64,000 nt of DNA from Prorocentrum cordatum (lineage: Eukaryota; Sar; Dinophyceae; Prorocentrales; Prorocentraceae): positions 105,754-169,753 of the forward strand of contig CAUYUJ010016055.1 of assembly GCA_963575745.1 (NCBI GenBank), written 5' to 3'. The stretch's first letter is position 1, and each line of letters begins with the position of its first letter. The translations under genes were made by a program, and so were the position numbers. Under the pieces are notes generated by a model. The model did not search any database. It was not told where the DNA came from and was given only the letters and a program-made list of their open reading frames with translations. Of this stretch, positions 40,829-50,400 are shown in pieces.

Positions 40829-40945
40829 CGGAGAAAACCTAAAAAACCTAAAAAACTTATTTTTCGAACGAATCTGCCTGATCCGAGGCCGCTTCCTGAA
40901 GTTCTCCAGAAAAATATGCTTTGTTAGGTTTTTTTAGGTTTTCCT
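40829..40945. mobile_element. Inverted-repeat element with AGGTTTTTTTAGG arms
   Basis: GGAGAAAACCTAAAAAACCT, then AAAAAAC, is inverse to GTTAGGTTTTTTTAGGTTTT, then CC. About 117 bp, AT-rich, non-coding, between two TCC arrays. Confidence 0.6.
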
Positions 40946-41036
40946 GCGGCTCCCGCTTGAGGGCTGCTGGAGGCGCTCTCCGACGCCCAAGTTGGAAAAC
41001 GCTGAAAACACGCAGGCCTACATCCAGCCTGGCGCC

Positions 41037-41146
41037 CCTCCTCCTCCTCCTCCTCCTCCTCCTCCTCCTCCTCCTCCTCCTCCTCCTCTTCCTCCTCCTC
41101 CTCCTCCTCCTCCTCCTCCTCCTCCTCCTCCTCCTCCTCCTCCCCT
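41037..41146 (+). repeat. (TCC)n array
   Basis: About 110 bp of nearly pure TCC. Confidence 0.95.
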
Positions 41147-41503
41147 TCAGGCCGGAGAGCTTCGGAATTCCAGCGAAAAAACCCAGCCGTCAGGCCGGGG
41201 TCTCCCGGGGGTCTCTGGGGGCCTCTCCGGGCCCTTTCCTGCAAGCAGTGGGCCGCTGCCTCTGTCCACCTCGAGATCCTGTCCACCCTGAGACCCTGAT
41301 CCGCAGAAGGCATGTGTACACATCCATACGCCACCAAAGTGCCTGTCCAGGGCCGCCTCGGTGTACAGACCTTCCTGGCTTCGGCCAGGGGGCGTATACT
41401 CCATGCCAGGGCCCAGGATGGTCCAGGCCAGGTACGGCGGCGGCGCATAGGTGCATTCTGCGCGCTTGCATCCCTCCTCGAAATCAAGCGCAAGTTTTTC
41501 CAA
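41147..41503 (-). other. Possible exon, unknown protein
   Basis: A minus-strand frame reads like natural protein (LALDFEEGCKRAECTYAPPP, then YLAWTILGPGMEYTPPG, then HFGGVWMCTHAFCGSGSQGG) with balanced composition, unlike the repeat-derived ORFs nearby. It has no ATG at its start, and a stop lies shortly upstream in the same frame, so it would be an internal exon or a fragment. No family recognised. Confidence 0.3.
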
Positions 41504-41568
41504 CGACGTGGCGACGCCCCCGGACCCCCAATTTCAATGTTGACGCCAACACTGGCAACTGCAATTCC

Positions 41569-42412
41569 TGACGCTTCGCGTGCTCCCACCAGCCCATCTA
41601 GAAGCAGATCGCCAGGCGAGTTGCCTTGATCAGGGAAGTGTAGAAGAGTGCTGTGTAACTACCGCCTTCGGAGCGTTTTTTCGGAGGGCTCTTGGAGCCA
41701 TCTCGGGGCTCTCTTGGGGTCCTCGCGGAGCCTCTTGGGGCACTCTTGAGGCCCTCTTGGGGCTCTCTTGGTTTCTTTTTGGAGCCCTCTTGGGGCTGTC
41801 TGGGGGTCTGGGAGGTCTCTTGGGGCCGTCTCGGGCCCCATGGTTCAAAACGAGAGGGGTAATGAATTCAGTCCCCCCCTTAGAGGCTCAAAAATGGCGT
41901 CTTGGATCTCTGTTGGGGCGGTCTTGGGGTGATTGGGGGCGCTCTTTGGGCCATCTTGGGGCTCTCAAGGGCCCCTCTTGGGGCTGTCTTGGGCAATTTT
42001 GGGGCCGTGTGTAGGTTTCAATCGCCAATGGGAAGCGAAAAGGCGAGAACGCATTCAACATCAATTTTCCCTAGATTTTGAACTATTTCGGCTTCTTAGG
42101 GAGGTCCTTGGAGGGCTCGAAGAGCACTTGAAACCGTCTTGAGATCCCTTGAATGTGTATCGGAGGTTATCTTGACCCACCTTGAGCTACCTGGAGCAGT
42201 CTTGGATGCCATCTTGCGCTCTCAGATGCCCTCTTGGAACCATCTTGGGCCATCTTGGACGCTCTAACCCCTCGAGGGGCGCCCCTTCCAAGCCCAGGGG
42301 AGGGGGGAGGGGGAGGAGAAAACCATTCCCCCAAGCAAGGGAAGGAAGGAGCTTTGGCAGAGAGAAGACACAGCTCGTTAAACCACCTACGCCCAGAGGG
42401 CTGGTGGGATTT
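41569..42412 (+). mobile_element. TCTTGGGGCC-block element, copy 4 (most complete)
   Basis: Left end CTGACGCTTCGCGTGCTCCC, then ACCAGCCCATCTAGA; then GAGTTGCC.TGATCAGGGAAG; a TCTTGGGGCC array (41690-42010); AATGGGAAGCGAAAAGGCGA; a looser array; and the right hairpin TTAAACCACCTACGCCCAGA, then GGGCTGGTGGGATT (42378-42412). CCCACCAGCCCATCT and AGAGGGCTGGTGGG are inverse, apart from one extra base. About 840 bp. No conserved ORF. Confidence 0.6.
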
Positions 42413-42639
42413 TTTACTTGACCCCGCGGGCCGCGCTACGCGTGTCCTTTAACATTGTAATTCGGGGGCGAGGGTGTACGACAAAAAACATGCGCTTGAC
42501 TTCGGGAGGGCTTGTAAGACCCCCTGGCGCTGCGAGGAGGAAATAAAGACCGAATCGCGGCAGACGTTTCTCTCAGTCTTCTGCCTCCGCCAGGGATAGG
42601 GGGGGGGCATCGTTGGCCATACTGCGTGCTCGCGGGGGC

Positions 42640-43065
42640 ATTTTTGAGCCCCGTGGGGCCTCTTGGGGGCGTCTTGGAGCCTCTTGGGACTCTCAGGAGC
42701 CCGACATGTGAATCGAATTCCCCCTCTTGGGTCTTCCTGGGAGCTTCTTGAGCCTTCTCGGGAGGTCTCTTATGCCGCTTTGAAGCATTTGTGGACCGTC
42801 TTGGGACCGTCCTGGAAGGCTCTCGGGCTGTCTGGGCCGGTGTAGAATCTACTTTGGGTATCAGCAGCAGTCGGAAGCTCGAAGTGGCGGTGACGTCGAA
42901 ATTCGAGATTGGACAGCTGGGGACTGTCTTGGGGCTGTCTTGAGGGGATTGTCCTCGGGCAGTCTTGCGGCCTCCCACCCATTCTCGGCTTTTAGGCCCT
43001 CCTGGAGCTCCCTTGAGGCGCTGGTGGAGCGACTTCGAAAGCCCCCAGACCGCCCCAGGGAGTTC
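42640..43065 (+). repeat. TCTTGGGGCC-type degenerate tandem block
   Basis: Arrays of CTTGGGACTCTC and CTTGGGGCTGTC units, interrupted near 42845-42905. Confidence 0.55.
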
Positions 43066-43164
43066 CGACATCCGTGGCGGGAGTAATCTGGGGTATTGCG
43101 AAGGCCTTACGGCCGGTGCCGCCGACCCTGAAAACGACGAAGATGAAAACGAGCGGGGGGAGGG

Positions 43165-43375
43165 GTAGGAGGAGGAGGAGGAGGAGGAGGAGGAGGAGGA
43201 GGAGGAGGAGGAGGAGGAGGAGGAGGAAGGAGGAGGAGGAGGAGGGAGGAGGAGGGAAGGAGTGGGGGGGGAAGAAGAAGAGTGGAGGAGGCGGATGAGG
43301 GAGGAGGAGGGGGGGAGGATGAGGAGGAGGAGCAGGAGGAGGAGGAGGAGGAGGAGCAGGAGGACGGGGGGCAGG
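43165..43375 (+). repeat. (GGA)n array
   Basis: About 200 bp of GGA with GAA and GCA interruptions, after a GGCCTTACGGCCGGTGCCGC, then CGACC motif shared with 2843-2870. Confidence 0.95.
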
Positions 43376-43574
43376 GGGGGGCTGCGGGAGTAATCTGGGA
43401 TCTTGTTTCATTCTGGGACCCCCAGGGGCCGCCCCGCGACCCCTTACCAGAAATGTTTTGGAAGCCTGGCGTCCGCGATTAATAAGTCCATGCTATGCAG
43501 GTTAATAACAGAGCAGCTTGTGTGGTGCGAGAGGTGCAGCGCAAGCTCGGTGGTACAGTCTATCTGGTGCACTA

Positions 43575-43757
43575 GAAGAAGAGAAGACGCCACAAAGATA
43601 AACTTTCCGCGATCCGCGCGGATTTCTTGGATCCGCGCTGGGCCCCCACGGCGGCGCCTCTGGCGCCGCCCCTGGCGCGCGCCAAGGAGGGGGGTCCAGC
43701 GCAGATCCAAGAAATCTGCGCGGAGCGCCAAACTTTTATGTTTATGCGTTTTTTCTT
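43575..43757. mobile_element. Fold-back element P, copy 9
   Basis: Left arm GATCCGCGCGGATTTCTTGG, then ATCCGCGCTGG, and right arm CCAGCGCAGATCCAAGAAAT, then CTGCGCGGAGCGCC, then TTTTATGTTTATGCG. The outer purine and pyrimidine tips (GAAGAAGAGAAGAC and GTTTTTTCTTCTTC) are also inverse. Confidence 0.8.
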
Positions 43758-43820
43758 CTTCTATATACGCGATGCGGTGCAACCCATGTGGTGCAAACTA
43801 TGCGGTGCAGCCTGTCACCA

Positions 43821-43988
43821 CCCACCAAAACACACCAACCCAACCCGAAGGCCCCAATTTGCCCTCCATTCCCACGAGGGGGGGGGGGGGCGTCGGGGAA
43901 CATTGAAAAAACGCAGGTGGAACCCGCACCTTCCCCCCCCCAAACGCGAAATTCGGGTCTTCGGGTTGGGTCGGGGTGGCCTGGTGGG
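43821..43988. mobile_element. Inverted-repeat element, 168 bp
   Basis: CCCACCAAAACACACCAACC, then CAACCCGAAG, is inverse to CTTCGGGTTGGGTCGGGGTG, then GCCTGGTGGG. A G-run (43881-43890) lies in the middle. No coding capacity. Confidence 0.6.
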
Positions 43989-44165
43989 CAGTCCGAAGCG
44001 GACCCCATTTGGGCGCCCACGGGCGCCCACTGGGCGAAACATTTCGGTGGACGCAGCCAGCGCACGGGGCGCCCGCGTGGGCGCCCACGGGCGACCACCA
44101 GACGAAGCCTCGGCGGTCCCGGCCAGCTCACCTCAGCATTGCCCAGACGCGTGCAGTCTCTTCTC

Positions 44166-44289
44166 GGCGAGGATGAAGTCGGGCCTGTCTCTACGGGAGG
44201 AATAATCAAAAATGGAAAGAAGAACAAAGTCTGGGGACTATGCTTTGTTTTGTTTTCTGTTGGGGGACAGGCCCGACCTAAGGCGAGGA
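44166..44289. mobile_element. TTAGGTCGGGC-family element, copy 5 (108 bp), perfect 8-bp duplication
   Basis: The element is 44174-44281. Ends are TGAAGTCGGGCCTGTCTCTA and GTTGGGGGACAGGCCCGACC, then TAA. Identical octamers GGCGAGGA (44166-44173 and 44282-44289) flank it. Shortest member of the family here. Confidence 0.82.
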
Positions 44290-44704
44290 GCATTTTGGAC
44301 CCTCCTGCGACAAGAGGCGCGCACGGAGCCGCAAAGAGCGCACGGGGCGCGTGGACGTCCGAGCGGCGCGGCGCGTGCGCGTTGGCGCCCACGAAGCGCC
44401 CCAGGGGGCGAAGCCCCGGCGGTGCTGCGACGGGGGTCGATCCGGGGCGCGTCCCCTCTCAGTGTTTTCGCCATCCCTGAACTGCGCGTGGACTTTTGGG
44501 GGCTCTCACTTCTTCCTTGCGGTGATTGGCTCGTTGGGTGTGCTGGGTTTTCGGCTGGTGCCCGGTCGATGGGCGCTTTGTGGGCGCCTCGCGTTGGGTG
44601 GGTGTCTGGGCGTTGGCCACAGCCAGCGGGGTCGGGGCGACCACGAGGCGGCAGCGGCCACTTGCGAGACGAAGCCCAGAGAGCCAACGCATTGGGAAAA
44701 GTGA

Positions 44705-44870
44705 GACGGAGGCTTTTCACGATTTTCGGCCTCCATCCTCCATAGGGGCCCTCGCCGGGCCCCGGGACCGTACGAAAAACGATATTCAGGATGAAAAACC
44801 GGTCCTGGGGAATCGGTCGAGACTTCTGGGGACCCCGCATGGAAAAAATCACGACATCGGATCTCCGGGA
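44705..44870 (+). repeat. Dispersed repeat R150, copy 2
   Basis: Second copy of 4285-4440 in the same orientation. It ends about 60 bp before the spliced-leader relic of the channel gene. Confidence 0.7.
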
Positions 44871-44928
44871 ATTTGGGCGGACCCATGCAGTCACGTATTC
44901 AGGAACCCCTTAACCTCCTGCAGGGGCC

Positions 44929-44964
44929 TCCGTAGCCATTTTGGCTCAATCTATCTGGCTCAAG
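44929..44964 (+). other. Relict dinoflagellate spliced leader, double
   Basis: TCCGTAGCCATTTTGGCTCA, then AT (44929-44950), equals the 22-nt leader except for the last base. TCTATCTGGCTCAAG (44950-44964) is a diverged 15-nt tail of an older leader. CTCCTGCAG just before it could still serve as acceptor for new trans-splicing. The leader marks the 5' end of a cDNA-derived gene. Confidence 0.88.
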
Positions 44965-45024
44965 GGAAGCTGCGCACACACGCTGCACTGCCGCCAGGCG
45001 ACTCTGACGACAGCGCTCTCCCGC

Positions 45025-46242
45025 ATGCAGGCCTTGCCGGCCGCGGGCAGGGCGGCGGGCGCGTCCGCGCGGCAGCAGGTCCTCTCGGGAGGCAGACACA
45101 TCGGGCAGACGGTGGCCGACCTGCTCGCGGGCTCGCAGGCGCTCCAGGGCGCTCTTGAGGACCTGGTCGCGAGCCACGGCGCGCATGTGGCGGCGCTGCG
45201 CTGCCTGGCCGAGGGGTCGCCTCCCGCCGAGGCCGAGGGCCCGCGGGAGGAGGACGCGGCGGGCGCCGTTGCGGCGCTGCCGGCAGGGGAGGTCAGCGAA
45301 GTTCTGGAGGGCGCGCCGGACAGGGAGGCCAGCGGAGCTCTGGAGGACTCGCCCGGCGAGGAGGGCGAGCTGCACGAGCTCCCGGCCTCGGCCCCCGCGC
45401 GGGGTCGCGCGTCGCCGTCGGCGTTTCTCCCTCGCGCGTCGTGCGCGAGCTCCCGGGAGGTCCACCTGCACGAGCTCTGGGCCTCGGCGCCCCGGTCGCG
45501 CGCCGCCGTGTCGGGCGCGTCGCGGGGCGAGGCCGAGCGCCCCACGCTGGCCGTGCACGGCGCGCATCGGCCGTCCAACGTGGTGCTGGTGGGCTCGGCC
45601 CTGAGGGACGGCCACGCCTTCGGCAGGCGCTGCGTCGTGAGGCCCGGCTCGAGGGCGAACATCGCGCTCGCCGTGATGAGCCTCACGGTCATCATGTACG
45701 ACGTCGTGTCGTTGCCATTCATCCTAGCGTTCCAGCTGGAAGATACCCACGCGGTAAACGTACTGGACGTGTGCGCGTGCTCGTTCTGGACAGCCGATCT
45801 TTTTGTAAATTTCTTGGTTGGCTACACCGAGAAAGACCGGATCGAGATGAGGATGAGTAAGATTGCACAGAGGTATGTGCGAACGTGGTTTTTGTTCGAT
45901 TTTCTCGTAGTCGGTTTCGATTGGGCCACCAAGTTCATCACCGACGTCCCTGGACGGGTTGGCTTTGCCCGTGCGGCGAAGTCCCCCCGTTTCATCCGCA
46001 TATTCTTTCGAACGTTGAGACTGATCAGGTTAGTAAAGTTGGTAATGCTACTTGAGGACGTCGTGCAGTGCGTGGTCACGGACTGGTTGAACAACGCGAT
46101 CACTGTTGCGAAGATGTTATTCGGTTTGATTTTGTTCAACCATTTCGTTGCTTGCGGGTGGTACGCCGTGGGCACATCGGGCATAAAGCAGAGTTGGCTT
46201 GACGCGCTGGATGAGCCTAACGCGTCTCTATTGTATCGCTAC
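45025..46242 (+). CDS. Voltage-gated potassium channel, CNG/EAG type, 5' part
   Basis: The first ATG after the leader relic is at 45025, leaving a 60-nt 5' UTR. Residues 1-205 are Ala/Glu-rich and probably cytoplasmic. Just before S1 comes CVVRPGSRANIALAVMSLTV, the conserved approach to S1 of CNG/EAG-like channels. Segments: S1 about 211-237, S2 244-268 (FWTADLFVNFLVGY), S3 286-302 (WFLFDFLVVGFDW), S4 322-343 with Arg/Lys at every third position (FRTLRLIRLVKL), S5 358-382 (LFGLILFNHFVACGWYAVGT). The likeness stops after NASLLYRY, and GTGATT at 46243 could be a splice donor. The pore and any cyclic-nucleotide domain would lie beyond the gap. It should act as a tetramer in a membrane. No intron interrupts the 1.2 kb shown. 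Confidence 0.75.
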
Positions 46243-46400
46243 GTGATTCTAAAGGCGTGCGCCACATCCGCCGACCCCTTTGTTCGAAAAGCGTTGTGGT
46301 TTCTCTGGGGTCGCATGCAGTGTCGGCACCATTCTCCTGCAATGTTGCGTGCAGCGTGTGGTCGTGAGGAGGAGGAAGAGGAGAAGGAAGAGAAGGAGGA
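46243..46400 (+). other. Possible intron start of the channel gene, cut by the gap
   Basis: The frame stays open but no longer resembles a channel (no pore helix or GYG filter). It leads into a GGA-rich tract and then the N run. Either an intron or unrelated sequence. Confidence 0.4.
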
Positions 46401-46500
46401 NNNNNNNNNNNNNNNNNNNNNNNNNNNNNNNNNNNNNNNNNNNNNNNNNNNNNNNNNNNNNNNNNNNNNNNNNNNNNNNNNNNNNNNNNNNNNNNNNNNN
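46401..46500. other. Assembly gap, 100 N
   Basis: Exactly 100 N between a GGA-rich tract and unrelated sequence. The true length is unknown. Confidence 0.99.
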
Positions 46501-46976
46501 CCTGTTGCGCGCCGCTAATCTGGGGAGCAGCAGCACGGTCGCACGGAGGTGCACGATCGAAGTCGCTTTGGGGAGGGTGCCCTGCTGTGCTTCGCGCTTG
46601 CCGGAGGTTTTTTGGTGCGTCCTGGGGGGGTCGGGGGCCCCCACACGGGGTGGTGACCACACCATGCGGTGAGTCGGTGGGGATTCGGGGCCACCGCATA
46701 GTTTCGGCACTCGAGTCCCTCTCCGAGGATGTCTCGGGCGACCTGGGGGGCCCCAGGGTCCCAACACCCTGCGTTGAGGGACCGTGCGGTGAGGTCTTGG
46801 GGATTTCGAGGTCACCACACGGTCCGTCAACCGCACCGCTTCGGGACTCCAGACCCTCCCACGCCAGGGCTGCGTGGTGCCTCCGCCCTCCGCCCGGTCC
46901 TCTCTGCTCCAGGGCTGCGGCCGGCTTCCGCCTCGTCGGGGCCTCGGCCACGGTCGTCTGCTCCGCAGCCTCTCGT
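46501..46976. other. No gene; GTGGTGACC-type repeats
   Basis: Several short palindromic words (GGGTGGTGACCACACC, GGTCACCACACGGTCC) recur between 46640 and 46840. No exon supported. Confidence 0.4.
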
Positions 46977-47082
46977 GGGGGCCCGAAGAATATACACCAC
47001 CACCACGTCGATTCCTCCTCTCTCCTCTTTCCAGCGAGAGGGAGGAGGGGAGGGAGGTGGTGGTATATATTTTTGGGCCCCC
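46977..47082. mobile_element. Inverted-repeat element, 106 bp
   Basis: GGGGGCCCGAAGAATATACA, then CCACCACC, is inverse to GGTGGTGGTATATATTTTTG, then GGCCCCC. MITE-like size. Confidence 0.6.
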
Positions 47083-47196
47083 TATCTCGTTGTGTGTCAC
47101 TCGTCGGGTCGCCGCCGCCTCCGCCCTCGGACTGTGCCTCGCCTTCCTCACTGCGCCTCCCTGTCCGGGTGGCTATATGTGCGGTTGATGCCATGT

Positions 47197-47272
47197 GGTC
47201 GCGCGTGTGTGCGTGTGCGTGCGCGTGCGCGTGCGCGTGCGCGTGCGTGTGTGTGCGCGTGCGCGTGCGTGC

Positions 47273-47328
<56 letters not shown>

Positions 47329-47354
47329 CTGTGTGTGTGTGTGTGCGCGCGCGC

Positions 47355-47398
<44 letters not shown>
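47197..47398 (+). repeat. (GT)n with GC interruptions
   Basis: GTGCGTGCGC units pass into a pure GT run (47276-47320), then GC and GT again. On the plus strand it gives Val/Cys ORFs, on the minus strand Thr/His. Confidence 0.95.
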
Positions 47399-47856
47399 CA
47401 GTCCGCCAGGCGGCCTCTCTGCGTGCCTCCTCGCTTCTCTCCGCTCGGGCTTGTCCAGCCCCTGCCTCCCCGGGCCCCCGCCCGCTCCCTCTGCCTCCCG
47501 GCGGCCCGCTGCGGCCTCTCTTTGCCGCGTCCTCCACGTGCTGCGCCTGCCCAGCACCTCTCGCGGCACAGTGTGTTTGATCCGTCGTCCGTCCTTCGCC
47601 GTCCGTTCGACGTTATCTCCTTTCGTTTCCCCCCGCGCCACGTCTCCGCTGGTTTCCGGCGTTCGACGGCGCGTCACCTCCTTGCCATCCAGGCCCGGAC
47701 GGTTGTGCTCCCCCCCCCGCTCTCGCGCTACGTCCCCGTTGGAAGTCCAGCGCCGGGTCAGCGTGTCTTCTCCCCGCCATCCACGCCCCGACTGTTTGCT
47801 GCTCACGGCGCATACGGAATCTTCGGAGATTGCCTGAAGGCCCGGCCGTGCAGGCT
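47399..47856. other. No gene recognised
   Basis: Pyrimidine-rich, open in several frames. Nothing supported. Confidence 0.35.
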
Positions 47857-47896
47857 TTCTCCGCCTCGTCGCTGCGCGCGAGGCCGCGATCGCCAA

Positions 47897-47933
<37 letters not shown>

Positions 47934-48033
47934 TGTGTGTGTGTGTGTGTCTTGACTTTCGCCGCCTCGACGCTGCGCGCGAGGCCGCGACCGCCAAAAG
48001 TGTAAGTGTGTGTGTGTGTGTGTGTGTGCGCTG
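47857..48033 (+). repeat. CTCCGCCTCGTCGCTGCGCG repeat with (GT)n tail, two copies
   Basis: Each unit reads CTTTC.CCGCCTCG.CGCTG, then CGCGCGAGGCCGCGA.CGCC, then AAA.GTGTGTG. The GT tails are 47898-47951 and 48000-48029. Further units lie at 48258 and 49635. Confidence 0.75.
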
Positions 48034-48845
48034 AGCTTCTGGTCTTCTTCCCTCCGCCCGTTCGCCACTTTCCGCTCGCCTCTCTCTCGGTGACCCCGCA
48101 GCAGCAATCCGCTCTCTGAGCGTCCGCCACTCCCTCGTCCTCGCCGTCGCTCGTGGCCGTGTGGTTTCCTTCCTCCGGTTGTCGGCCTCGTCGTTTGTCC
48201 TCAGTTTTTCCCTGCCATCCATGCGCGGATGCGCGCGCGCGGGGCCCAGGCCGCTGCGCCTGACTTTCTCCGTCTCGTGGCGGCGCGCGATGCCGGGACC
48301 GCCAACATAAATGTGCGTATTTCGGGAATTGGACAGGTCCGGCCTCCATCCGCACAAAGCGGAGGTCTTTGTTGCTCCAGGGCTACAGACACCCCGTCGG
48401 CCCGTCGGCGATGACGCTGCCCCTGCCGACCTTCCCGCCGACGGTCCAGTTCTCGGGCCGGGCGAAAGGGGGGGATTGGGAAAGGGGGGGTTACGAAATT
48501 TGCTGCATGCACCTGGTTTCGGCCTCACCGAGGGGGCCATTCCTCGATACATAGCCGCATCCGGCGCCGGGAGGCGCCAGGAAAATCAGCTACGTGAGCT
48601 GATTCTCAAACCCCCCCTTTGCTATCCCCCCCTTTCGCCCGACCCGAAGTTCGTCGATCCCTTTCCTGTCGACGTCCTCGGCGTCGCTCCCTCGCCTGCA
48701 CCGCCCCGCGCCAGTTCACCAGTGTCCGGGGGCGGAGCCGCTTCCTCGCGCGAAGCGGCCCGCCTCCCGCGTCGCCAGAGGGCAGGGGCGGCAGCCTCGG
48801 CGTTGGGTCCTGCCTCGCCGCCCCCCTGCCGTCGGGCATGTGCCC
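48034..48845. other. No gene; one tail-less copy of the same repeat
   Basis: 48258-48312 carries CTTTCTCCGTCTCGTGGCGG, then CGCGCGATGCCGGGACCGCC, then AACATAAATGTG, that is the repeat before or after loss of the GT array. No exon supported. Confidence 0.4.
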
Positions 48846-49240
48846 AAGGGAGGAGGAGGAGGAGGAGGAGGAGGGAGGGGAGGAGGAGGAGGAGGGGGGG
48901 GGGGAAGGAGGAAGGAGGGCGGGAGGGGGGAGGAGCAGGAGGAGGAGGAGGAGGTGGAGGAGGAGGAGGAGGCGGAGGAGGAGGAGGAGGAGGAGGAAGG
49001 GGAGGGGGGGGGAGGAAGGAGGAGGAGGAGGAGGAGGAGGAGGGGTGGGGCGGAGAGAGGAGGAGGAGGAGGAAGATTGGAGGAGGAGGAGTAGGAGGAG
49101 GGAGAAGGAGGCGGAGGGAGGAGGGGAGGAGGAGGAGGAGGAAGAGGAGGCGGAGGAGGAGGAGGAGGAGGAGGAGGAGGGGACGAGGCGGCTGGGAGGA
49201 TGGGGAGGAGGAGGAGGAGGAGGAGGAGGAGGAGGAGGAT
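48846..49240 (+). repeat. (GGA)n-rich array, about 395 bp
   Basis: Long GGA array with GGG, GAA and GCG interruptions. Confidence 0.95.
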
Positions 49241-49634
49241 GTGTCTCCCTGCTTTGCATCTCCCTTGCCATCGCCCCTTGGCGCGCACTGCGCTGTGTTC
49301 GGTTTCGCGGAGCCCTCTTTCCTTGTCTCCCTGGCGCCCGCCGCCGGGGCAGCCCCTCGGTCCTGCGTCTCGCTGTCTCCCGCGGTCGTTGGCCGTTGCC
49401 GTCCTCCTCGTCTCACTCTGCCGCGCGGGCCCGTCGCACAGTACTGCGTGTACCCTCCCTGCTATACACGCCCGAGTGGCTGATGCCGTTCTTCTTGCCT
49501 CATGCGGCAGCGAGGGCGTCACCCACGGTATTGCGTCTACCCTCTCCGCTATCCACGCCCGGATGGCTGATGTTGGCAGGGCCGCATCCTGAGTGATGCT
49601 CGGGGGCCCAGCCGCCGCGCAGGCACTGTCTGCT
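49241..49634. other. No gene recognised
   Basis: Contains CTATCCACGCCCGGATGGCT near 49550 next to a diverged CTATACACGCCCGAGTGGCT at 49460, an approximately 90-bp duplication. Confidence 0.4.
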
Positions 49635-49751
49635 CGCTTTCTCCACCTCGTCGCCGCGCGCGAGGCCGCCACCGCCAAAAGTGTGTGTGTGTGTGTGTCT
49701 TCCGCCAGCGCAGTCACTCTGCCTAGCCACCGACGTAAAAAGTGTGTGTGT

Positions 49752-49832
<81 letters not shown>
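49635..49832 (+). repeat. CTCCACCTCGTCGCC repeat with (GT)n tails
   Basis: Unit 49635-49680, GT run 49681-49698, then GT run 49742-49832. Confidence 0.9.
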
Positions 49833-49838
<6 letters not shown>

Positions 49839-49879
49839 TGCGGCTGCCGTGCGCATTGTCTGCGGCTGGAGCGGGACCA

Positions 49880-50400
49880 CGCGATTTTGAAAAGGAGCCG
49901 CGCTCCATCCGAGCAGCGGTCCCGAAGTTCAAGCCTTAGGGTGCTTACAGGTGCAGGGAAGCTTTGGGCGAGCTTAGGCTCTGGGACAGGGGGCCGCCCC
50001 GTGTTTCTGTTGGGGATGCAATTTGTCTAGGGGCACTTGGCACGTGGAGGCAGGTGATAACCAGATGTTGAAACCGATGATCAACAACTGCGGTGCTGTG
50101 GCAATGCCAACATGGTGAGACAAGGTATCGCGCTCTGTCCGTGCAGCTGTGGTGAGCCTACAGAGCGAACGCTCGCGGCGCTACTGTGAGAGCATCGTGT
50201 TGAAAAGGCTACCGCCATACATCTGTGTAGCGGCTGGGGGCACATATGACGACCGTGCGCGGCGCCATGGCGAGAGTCAATTTCGAACACGATGTGTGCC
50301 AAATCCATGCGGGACATTCTTAAGACGAGTGTGCTGGGTGCCTAGGCGAGAACCGCATTTTGCAAGCCACGCCGTTGGATGGCCCCCAAGGGCGAGCTCA
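49880..50400 (-). repeat. Diverged tandem units related to repeat T
   Basis: Units such as GTGCGCGGCGCCATGGCGAG (50248) and GTGCTGGGTGCCTAGGCGAG, then AACCGCATTTTG (50330), resemble the T unit GCGCGGCGC.A.GGCGAGAGC, then CACATTTTGAAAA. Much more degraded, and without TCC brackets. Confidence 0.4.

Noticed and set aside
45441-45860. Overlapping ORFs in other frames of the channel gene
   Set aside because: Shadows; only the frame from 45025 shows S1-S5 segments.
48311-49483. 390-codon plus-strand ORF
   Set aside because: Most of it is the GGA array at 48846-49240; the flanking parts show no recognisable protein.
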